Shown: positions 58,201 to 64,000 of the stretch, piece by piece
How positions within the stretch are numbered: the stretch's first letter is position 1
Layout of the letters: every line of letters starts with the position of its first letter
DNA from: WSZJ01 sp964590435
Lineage (GTDB): Bacteria; Planctomycetota; MHYJ01; WSZJ01
Direction of reading: 5' to 3'
Assembly (NCBI GenBank): GCA_964590435.1
Contig: CAZPWT010000043.1
Span: 1 to 64,000 of the forward strand
Length of the DNA stretch: 64,000 nucleotides
Notes under the pieces: generated by a model
Seen by the model: the letters and a program-made list of their open reading frames with translations, nothing else
What the model was told of the DNA's origin: nothing
Databases searched by the model: none
Position numbers and translations under genes: made by a program

Positions 58201-60800
58201 CCGCCGGCACCGCGTCCTCGCCCGACTTCAGCGTCGATTCGCCCTTCGCAGGCCCGCCGCCGGCGGCGCCGACAACGCTGGGCCAGTTCTTCCTCGACGG
58301 CACCACGCCGATCCTCGTCGGCGGTTCCACGCTTGAGGGCGCCGTGACGTTCCGCGCGACCCTGCCCGCCAGCTCCGACATGGTCCGGCTCCAGGTTGAA
58401 GTGCAGACCGAGGCGGCGGCCTTCACCGGCTTCCCCGACGCGGAATCCCCGCTGGTTCCGGGAGGGACGACGGTCGATCTCACCGTGCCTATCGGGATCG
58501 CGTCGTACAAGTGGCAGGTGCGGACGGTCAACTCGGCTCTCGCCACTTCGGCCTACGTTGAATTCACCGCGGGTGCCGGCCCCGACTTCATCTCTCCCTC
58601 GACGCCGACGGTGCCTCCGGCCGCGCCGGCGGCCATCGGGCTGGCCCAAAAGAACCTCGACGGCACGGTGATCGCTTCGGGCGGGACGGCGTTCTCGAAC
58701 ACGGTGCTGTTCGAAGCGGTCGTTCCGGGCCTCGTGACGGACTTCAACCGGATCCAGTTCGACATCGAGTCGATCAGCGTGGGCCCGGACGGCGTTCCCG
58801 ACATCGAGTCGCCGCTCGTCGCGGGCGGTTCGACGGTCAGCGTCGCTGTTCCGCTCGGCGTCGCGAGCTACATGTGGTTCGCCCGGGCCATCGGGCCGAC
58901 CGGGCTGACGTCGGCGTACACGGCGTTCGGTCCCTTCTTCGGGACGGACTTCATCGTCGCCACGGGATCGTCCGTGCCGCCGACGGCTCCGGTGACCCTC
59001 GCGCAGAAGAACCTCGACGGCAGTTCCATCGCCTCGGGCGGCACGGCGGCGGGCGGCTCGGTGGTCTTCGAGATCGTCGTCCCCGGGGCCGCTACTGAGC
59101 TCAACCGGGTGCAGGTCGACGTGGAACCGACGGCGTCGCCGCTGGATGGCCAGCCTGACGCGGAGTGCCCGCTGGTGGCCGGCGGCACGACCGTGCAGAT
59201 CACGGTGCCGTTCGGCGTCGGGGCGTACAACTGGGCGGCTCGCACGCAGAGCTCGCTCGGCCTGAACTCGGGCTGGACGGCATTCCCGGGCGGCCCTTCC
59301 GACTTCGTGGTCGCGACCGGCGGTGCGCTTCCCACGGCGCCGGCGTCGCTGGCGCAGGAGAACCCGGACGGTTCGGCGATCGGGTCCGGCGGGACGGCGG
59401 CCGGGTCGATTGTGGTCTTCGAAGTTCTGGTCCCGGGCGCGGCGACGGACCTGGGCAGGATCCAGGTTGACGTCGAGACGACGGGCGCCGGGCTTGACGG
59501 CATTCCTGACGTGGAGAGCTCGCTCGTCGCAGGCGGAACGATCGTGAGCATTTCGGTTCCGCTGGCCGACGGGACGTACAACTGGCAGGCGCGGAGCCAG
59601 AGTGCGAGCGGCGCGAACTCCTCGTACACGGTGTTCGCGGGCGGCCCTCCTGACTTCGTGATCCTCACCGGCTCGACGCCGCCCGCGGCTCCTTCCGCGC
59701 CGGTGACGATGGGGCAGCTCAATCTCGACCTGTCGGCCATTCCGTCCGGCGGAACGGTTGCCGGGAACCTGGTCGTCTTCCAGGTCCTGGTGCCCGGCGC
59801 CGGGACGGACCTGAACCGGATCCAGGTGTCCTACGCGGCCGGCGCTCCCGACACGACTCCCGAACTGGAGAGCCCGCTCGTGACCGGCGGCTCGACCGTG
59901 ACCCTCACCGCTCCGCTCGCCGCCGGTTCCTATAACTGGCAGGCCCGGACGATGAGCTCGTTCGACCTGAGCTCGGGCTACACAGCATTCGCCGGCGGTC
60001 CGGCAGATTTCATCGTGGTCACCGGAGGCGCAGCCCCCACGGCGCCGCTCCCGGGAGCCATGAGCCAGCAGAATCCCGACGCCACCCCGATCGCTTCCGG
60101 CGGCACCGCCACCGGCTCGATCGTCGTCTTCTCCGTGACCGTTCCTGGCCTGGCCTCCGACATCAACCGGGTGCAGATCGACGTTGAAGCGGGAGCCCTG
60201 GACAGCATCCCCGACGTCGAGAGCCCCCTGGTCGCAGGCGGGACGATCGTGACGGTCAGCGTTCCCTTCGCGAACGGCTCCTACAACTGGCAGGCGAGGA
60301 CCCAGAACGTGTCGGGCGCCGTCTCGGCGTTCACGGCGTTCGCGGGCGGGCCGGCCGATTTCGTCGTCGACACGACCGCTCCTGCGCCTCCGGTCCCGGG
60401 CGCGCCGGTCGCGCTCTCGATGGACCAGCAGAACCTCGACGGCAGCTCGATCGCCGCTTCGGGCGGCACGGCGCTGTCGAATGAAGTGGTGTTCGAAGTG
60501 GTGGTGCCCGGGATCCCGGCGGACCTGAACAGGATCCAGGTGGACGTGGAGTCGACGGGTTCGCTGGACGGCGTTGTGAACTGCGAGAGCCCGCTGGTTC
60601 CCGGCGGGTCGACGGTGCACATCCAGGCGTCGTTCGCCAACGGCTCGTATGAGTGGCAGGCGAGGACGCAGAGCTCGCTGATGGTGAATTCGGGCTTCAC
60701 GGCGTTCACGGGCGGGCCGACGGACTTCGTGTGGCGCAGGGCGGCCCGACGCCGCCGGCCCCGGCCGGCCTTTCGCAGCAGAACTCGGACCTCTCGGTGA
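55212..60800 (+). CDS. giant repeat surface protein, frame ends by frameshift
   Basis: Start ATG 55212 with AAGGAG upstream. Residues 1-40 form an N-terminal signal or anchor helix. About 80-260 is a beta domain ending FPITVDPWIELDFSG, as found before SBBP/propeller repeats. About 260-650 is a propeller of some seven blades, each with a PVVVWTE-type strand and a W-x-x-L/I-GGS turn. From about 655 come Fn3-like repeats of about 117-123 residues (QVDVEPTG, ESPLVAGG, GSYNWQARTQSS, TAFAGGPTDFVV). At 60731 the frame is lost and a stop follows at 60800. The downstream frame continues the same repeats. Probably exported and cell-surface. Confidence 0.85.
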   Translation: MAGNSRRSQWLGSLAAGTLAALATFFVWQAGSENAAKDRNLSYLDHAAAAASGPAASMVADKAPAPAAPAKLPRATGVANGSYDTKVDGATFVFGAPASSSTKVELRFGPVVVTSGDEVLSGGNIGEYDVANGGFEAKRGGVAERYMYDNSRVEQLFVIPTKPEAPGAIEVASPVAMTSAGKVEVVGYGWHDARFEKGGLRVLDGAGAEVAAIYGARVVDAEGRQQDLALGYRNGAMTMTVPASFVAIATFPITVDPWIELDFSGTTGIAALPAGTLASARLAYSGAGTPIVGVTNAAGDVAVAAFNSGTGAWSGFGGTTAIVPPSAPASTINDLACPASLNPVVVWTEAEGADDEIYLARWNGVAWVGLGGSLGVGGLTGTASDSIEARVALDATGNPIVAWLELVGGVFEVYLRRFDGTFWVPMGTNPITLDASDAGNGISGTPAASAPQLDLAIDPLGRPVVVWTEIIGLANQIFLRRYNPATDRWEEIAGSGTGTGLSSSPDSCGGPSLAFDAAGEPMVAYAVAEAADFEIYLKHYDSLAGAWVGIGGSAAVGGLSADSILSTFPSLGVNASGVPTVAWRAGAAGGDEIYARRFNGTTWAELEGSASGSAISAAGAAGVFDPSLAMRPDGYPGVAWVDGSTTPVLFRQYDGIPVPTAATQTQVTAPFVAIATGGTSATGSVRLAATIPAGIPTAARLQVEIQPTGTGFTGVPTAESSLLAPGTTAAVIVPLTAGSYEWQYRVQAADPSIVCAYTEFVAGGATDFNIGTTPAAPLAADLSQHHLDTGVAIASGGTTLSGGAIFRYTPSGALPEALRLQIDFTGDGTVDVESPLNPMSSTAVISIPVPLPIAAYSWTARLTNAAGVQSTATAFTGGPTDFSVIATPAPTTSASLSLPTQTRTSLVAIAAGGVTPELMVVLGATITNGGATAELVRLQFDVEPTGLLDLDPDFETPLVSVPAAGSVTVTYTIPVGEGSYEWAVRAQNSLLVNTVYTAGTASSPDFSVDSPFAGPPPAAPTTLGQFFLDGTTPILVGGSTLEGAVTFRATLPASSDMVRLQVEVQTEAAAFTGFPDAESPLVPGGTTVDLTVPIGIASYKWQVRTVNSALATSAYVEFTAGAGPDFISPSTPTVPPAAPAAIGLAQKNLDGTVIASGGTAFSNTVLFEAVVPGLVTDFNRIQFDIESISVGPDGVPDIESPLVAGGSTVSVAVPLGVASYMWFARAIGPTGLTSAYTAFGPFFGTDFIVATGSSVPPTAPVTLAQKNLDGSSIASGGTAAGGSVVFEIVVPGAATELNRVQVDVEPTASPLDGQPDAECPLVAGGTTVQITVPFGVGAYNWAARTQSSLGLNSGWTAFPGGPSDFVVATGGALPTAPASLAQENPDGSAIGSGGTAAGSIVVFEVLVPGAATDLGRIQVDVETTGAGLDGIPDVESSLVAGGTIVSISVPLADGTYNWQARSQSASGANSSYTVFAGGPPDFVILTGSTPPAAPSAPVTMGQLNLDLSAIPSGGTVAGNLVVFQVLVPGAGTDLNRIQVSYAAGAPDTTPELESPLVTGGSTVTLTAPLAAGSYNWQARTMSSFDLSSGYTAFAGGPADFIVVTGGAAPTAPLPGAMSQQNPDATPIASGGTATGSIVVFSVTVPGLASDINRVQIDVEAGALDSIPDVESPLVAGGTIVTVSVPFANGSYNWQARTQNVSGAVSAFTAFAGGPADFVVDTTAPAPPVPGAPVALSMDQQNLDGSSIAASGGTALSNEVVFEVVVPGIPADLNRIQVDVESTGSLDGVVNCESPLVPGGSTVHIQASFANGSYEWQARTQSSLMVNSGFTAFTGGPTDFVWRRAARRRRPRPAFRSRTRTSR

Positions 60801-63800
60801 TCGCTTCCGGCGCGACGACCACGACCGGCACGGTGATCTTCGGTGGAACCGTGACGACGACCCCGGCGGGCGGCACGGCGCGCCTGCAGGTGGAGTTCTC
60901 GACGGGCGGATTCACGGGCATTCCGGACGTCGAATCCCCGCTGGTCGCCGATGGGAGCACGGTGTTCATCTCGGTCCCGATGGCGGACGGGTCGTACAGC
61001 TGGCAGGCCAGGACCCAGAGCGCGACGGGCGCGGTCTCGGGCTACACCGCCTTCGCGGGCGGGCCTCCTGACTTCGTCGTCGCCGTGGGCGGCGGTGGCG
61101 TTCCGCCTTCCGTCCCGACCGGTCTCGACCAGCAGAACCTCGATGGCTCCTCGATCCCGCTGGCCGGAGCGGCCACGGGCTCGACGGTGGTGTTCGAAGC
61201 GGTTGTCGGCGGCACGCCCGGTTCGCTGAACCGGCTGCAGGTCGAGTTCAACCCGACCGGCCCGGGCTTCACGGGCGTTCCTGACGTTGAAAGCCCCCTC
61301 GTCGTGGCGGGGAGCACGGTGCACATCGCCGTTCCTCACACGCCGGGGACGTTCCAGTGGCAGGCGCGGACCCAGTCCAGCATGGGCGCCACGTCGGCCT
61401 TCGTCGAGTTCACGGCGGGTGGCGGCACGGATTACGTCGTCACCTCGATCGCCGGCGGGCCGGCCCCCGCGTTCCCGATCGCGCTGACCCAGCTCAAGCT
61501 GGACGGTGTGACGGGCATCGCTCCTGGCGGCACGACGGACGAGCCGGTGGTCGTCTTCCGCGCAACGCTGCCCGGCGCCCTGGTCGACCTCAACAGGCTG
61601 CAGGTTGAGTACCGGGACGCCGCGGCGATCCTCTTCACAGGGAATCCCAGCGTCGAAAGCCCGCTCGTCCCCGGTGGCACGACGATCTCGATCGTCGTCC
61701 CGATGGCCGACGGGTCGTACCAGTGGCGTGCGCGCTCGCAGTCCTCTTCCACGGCGGTCTCGACGTGGGTGGATTTCGGAGGCGGCGCCCCGGGAACGGA
61801 TTACGTCGTGAGCACCGCCGGCGTGGTTCCTTCCGTCCCGTCCGGCCTGGCCCAACAGAACGCAGACGGCTCCTCGATCGCCCCGGGCGGCATCGCGGTG
61901 ACCGACGTCGTCCGGTTCGGCGCGACGGTGAGCTCCACGACCGGCGAGGAAGTCAGCCTCCAGGTGGACTTCGCGCCGGTGGCCGGCCTGTCCGGCACGC
62001 CGGATGTCGAAAGCCCGCTCGTCCCGTCGGGGTCGCTCGTGTTCATCACGATTCCGCTCGGTGACGGCTCGTACGAGTGGCAGGCCCGCACCAAGTCCGC
62101 GTCCGGGAACGTCTCGGCGTACACGGCGTTCGGCGGCTCTTCCGGCACCACGGCCGACTTCGTGGTCGCCGCGGGCGCGGGCGGCGTCGTCCCGGCGGTT
62201 CCTTCCGGCCTGACGCAGCGCCGGCTGGACCAGTCGATCATCGCCGACACCGGCACGACCTCGGGCGATACGGTGATTTTCGAAGGGACCGTTTCGGGTC
62301 CCCCGGGTTCGTTCCTGAGGCTTGAAGTGGAATACACGATTTTCGGGACGGGGCTGTCCGGGGTGCCCGACATTGAGACCCCGCTGGTCCCGACCGGCAG
62401 CACGGTCCAGGTTTCGGTGGCGCTGGGTGACGGGCTGTACGAGTGGCAGGCGCGGTCCCGGACGTCGTCGGGCGCCGTGTCGGCGTTCGTGCCTGCCTTC
62501 GGCCCCGCGGACGTCGACCATGACTTCGTGGTCGCGGCCGGCTCCGGTGGCGTTCCGCCGGCTCCGCCGAGCGGCATCGGCCAGTTCAGGATCGACGGGT
62601 TCTCGGCCATTCCGGCCGCGGGCATCGTGACGGACGACAAGCTGATCTTCCGCGGGACGGTTTCCGGCCTGGTGACGAACCTGTTCCGCCTCCAGGTTGA
62701 GTACGTCAGCCTCCCCGGCGCCTTCACGGGCAACCCGACGGTCGAAAGCCCGCTGGTTCCCGGTGGCACGCTGGTGTCGATCGCGGTTCCGATCGGCGAC
62801 GGCAACTTCATGTGGCGCGCCCGGTCGCAGTCGTCGACCGGTGCAGCCTCGACGTGGGTGGATTTCAACCTGCCCGCCGGCATCGATTTCACGATCGCGT
62901 CGTCAGGGCTCACCCCGCCGGTGCCGGTCGGTTTGGCGCAGGAGACGCTCTCCGGCGCGCCGATCCCCGGGGGCGGCACGACGTTCGCCGACACGGTCGT
63001 CTTCCGCAGCACGGTGACGAGCGCGACCCCGGGCGGCCTGGTCAGCCTGCAGGTCGAGTTCTCCTCGCCGGCGTCGCTCGGTGGCATCCCGGACGTCGAG
63101 TCCCCGCTCGTGCCCTCCGGCACCTCGGTGACCATCGCCGTCCCGCTCGGCGACGGAAGCTATGAATGGCAGGCCCGCGCGGTCAGTCCCACCGGGCTTG
63201 CTTCCGCATTCGTGCCGTTCGGCGGCTCGACCGGCGTGACGGACTTCATCGTTTCTGCCGGCACCGGCGGCCCCGCGCCGCTTGTCCCGGCCGGCCTTGC
63301 GCAGCGCCGCCTGGATCAGTCGCTGATCCCGTCCGGCGGCACCACGTCGGGGGATACGGTGATCTTCGAGTCGCTCATCACGGGCGCCCCGGGATCGCTC
63401 CTCCGCCTGCAGGTCGAGTACGCGATTTCCGGCGGCGGCCTGACCGGCATCCCGGACGTCGAGTCGGTGCTCGTCCCCACGGGCAGCACGGTGCAGATCG
63501 CCGTGCCGCTCGGCGACGGGTCGTACGAGTGGCAGGCCCGCACTCAATCCAGCCTCGGCGCCGTCTCGGCCTTCGTGGAGTTCAACCCGGTTCCCGCGGC
63601 GATCGATTTCGTCGTGGCCTCCGGCGTCGGCGTCATCCCGCCCGGCCCCCCGACGTCCCTCGAACAGCGGACCATCGCCGGCGCGCTCGTCCCGTCCGGC
63701 GGAACCGTCTCGGATGACGCCATCGTCTTCCGCGGCACCGTCCCGGCCGGCCCGCTCTTCGTCCGCATGCAGGTCGAGTTCACCCTGCTCCCCACGGTCT

Positions 63801-64000
63801 TCTCGGGCGTCCCGTCCGTGGAAAGCCCGCTCGTCCCGGGTGGCTCGGTCGTGAGCATCACCGTCCCGATGGCCGACGGCTCCTACGGCTGGCAGGCACG
63901 CGCCCAGACGTCCACCGGCGGCGCTTCCGGCTACGCCAACTTCGGCCTCGCGGCGGATACCGATTTCATCATCGCTTCCAACGGAGTTCCTCCCCCGGCC
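57180..64000 (+). repeat. array of about 19 repeats of ~117-123 codons
   Basis: Repeat boundaries are marked by a DFV/DFI/DYV motif at about 57515, 57852, 58213, 58582, 58946, 59299, 59651, 60004, 60357, 60720, 61070, 61430, 61797, 62153, 62520, 62886, 63238, 63601 and 63958: spacing 337-369 bp. The repeats diverge in DNA but keep L-Q-x-N, S-G-G-T, E-S-P-L-V and S-Y-x-W-Q-A-R motifs, so this is an old array held by selection. Confidence 0.85.
60731..64000 (+). CDS. giant repeat protein, continuation after frameshift (3' end off window)
   Basis: Reading from GTG 60731 in the second frame gives VAQGGPTPPAPAGLSQQNSD and about nine more repeats of the upstream family, with no stop to base 64000. 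Upstream TTC GTG TGG would become TTC GTG GTG GCG if one G were added, exactly restoring the family's DFVVA motif. So this is the same gene, broken by a 1-nt deletion. It could be an assembly error, a recent mutation, or, less likely, programmed -1 frameshifting. Confidence 0.8.
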   Translation, partial: MAQGGPTPPAPAGLSQQNSDLSVIASGATTTTGTVIFGGTVTTTPAGGTARLQVEFSTGGFTGIPDVESPLVADGSTVFISVPMADGSYSWQARTQSATGAVSGYTAFAGGPPDFVVAVGGGGVPPSVPTGLDQQNLDGSSIPLAGAATGSTVVFEAVVGGTPGSLNRLQVEFNPTGPGFTGVPDVESPLVVAGSTVHIAVPHTPGTFQWQARTQSSMGATSAFVEFTAGGGTDYVVTSIAGGPAPAFPIALTQLKLDGVTGIAPGGTTDEPVVVFRATLPGALVDLNRLQVEYRDAAAILFTGNPSVESPLVPGGTTISIVVPMADGSYQWRARSQSSSTAVSTWVDFGGGAPGTDYVVSTAGVVPSVPSGLAQQNADGSSIAPGGIAVTDVVRFGATVSSTTGEEVSLQVDFAPVAGLSGTPDVESPLVPSGSLVFITIPLGDGSYEWQARTKSASGNVSAYTAFGGSSGTTADFVVAAGAGGVVPAVPSGLTQRRLDQSIIADTGTTSGDTVIFEGTVSGPPGSFLRLEVEYTIFGTGLSGVPDIETPLVPTGSTVQVSVALGDGLYEWQARSRTSSGAVSAFVPAFGPADVDHDFVVAAGSGGVPPAPPSGIGQFRIDGFSAIPAAGIVTDDKLIFRGTVSGLVTNLFRLQVEYVSLPGAFTGNPTVESPLVPGGTLVSIAVPIGDGNFMWRARSQSSTGAASTWVDFNLPAGIDFTIASSGLTPPVPVGLAQETLSGAPIPGGGTTFADTVVFRSTVTSATPGGLVSLQVEFSSPASLGGIPDVESPLVPSGTSVTIAVPLGDGSYEWQARAVSPTGLASAFVPFGGSTGVTDFIVSAGTGGPAPLVPAGLAQRRLDQSLIPSGGTTSGDTVIFESLITGAPGSLLRLQVEYAISGGGLTGIPDVESVLVPTGSTVQIAVPLGDGSYEWQARTQSSLGAVSAFVEFNPVPAAIDFVVASGVGVIPPGPPTSLEQRTIAGALVPSGGTVSDDAIVFRGTVPAGPLFVRMQVEFTLLPTVFSGVPSVESPLVPGGSVVSITVPMADGSYGWQARAQTSTGGASGYANFGLAADTDFIIASNGVPPPA

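Noticed and set aside
60951..63861. Small ORFs on both strands after the frameshift
   Set aside because: They are shadows of the repeat array; the real frame has no stop to the window end.
1..64000. Prophage, insertion sequence, integron or biosynthetic gene island
   Set aside because: No integrase, transposase, terminal inverted repeats, tRNA attachment site or synthase cluster was seen; gene content is ordinary chromosomal and signalling genes.

Overview
The window is high-GC chromosomal DNA (GC-rich by eye throughout) from a Gram-negative bacterium. LpxD, beta-barrel and lipoprotein genes, and a Tat-exported molybdenum hydroxylase point to an outer membrane and a periplasm. Three large membrane Ser/Thr kinases, squalene genes (hpnCDE), redoxin/cytochrome c/copper-oxygenase fusions and a giant repeat surface protein suggest a Planctomycetota-like or similarly deep-branching lineage. 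This placement is an inference from gene content only. I saw no rRNA, tRNA, CRISPR, prophage or insertion sequence.

Layout. 1-3.7 kb: hpnC, hpnD, a small membrane ORF and hpnE (squalene synthesis), behind a tandem and inverted repeat. 3.8-9.5 kb: lpxD (-), a Ser/Thr kinase with a periplasmic tail, an acyl-CoA dehydrogenase, an ABM-fold protein and two small membrane proteins. 9.5-16.7 kb, all minus: a PLP desulfhydrase/deaminase overlapping an FAD oxidase, an ArsR-like regulator, an SCP2-like protein, and a three-subunit Tat-exported molybdenum hydroxylase. 16.8-19.8 kb: a polysaccharide deacetylase, glycosyltransferase and MFS operon. 19.9-25.1 kb: a RecQ-type helicase with a well-formed promoter and palindromes, a pseudopilin (-), a 5'-nucleotidase (-) and a secreted HEAT-like protein. 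25.2-31.3 kb: two sugar-nucleotide epimerase-family enzymes, a parvulin lipoprotein, an RsbW-like ATPase, a PAS-GGDEF cyclase and a DUF4388/TPR protein (-). 31.4-34.7 kb: a class III aminotransferase with a TfoX-N protein, MscL (-) and a DUF481 outer-membrane protein (-). 34.8-37.7 kb: a TPP-riboswitch-controlled thiC-thi4 operon (-). 37.7-42.6 kb: a secreted HEAT protein, a CBS protein with a 58-residue membrane peptide, bioF and bioB (-), and a TolB-like lipoprotein. 42.6-49.6 kb: two translationally coupled receptor kinases with beta-helix ectodomains, then greA with a leader hairpin. 49.6-54.8 kb: two tandem redoxin-cytochrome c-copper monooxygenase proteins (-) and an FHA-GAF-HD-GYP protein. 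55.2-64 kb: a giant surface protein of about 19 repeats, frameshifted at 60731 and running off the window.

Two themes link the region. The first is signalling: three kinases that share an N-terminal helical module, a diguanylate cyclase, an HD-GYP protein, an FHA domain and an RsbW-like ATPase. The second is transcription start architecture: most operon-first genes on both strands carry a TAnnAT-like -10 hexamer ending only 6-12 nt before the start codon, which predicts leaderless or near-leaderless mRNAs. Genes with longer leaders have a Shine-Dalgarno sequence, a riboswitch or a hairpin.
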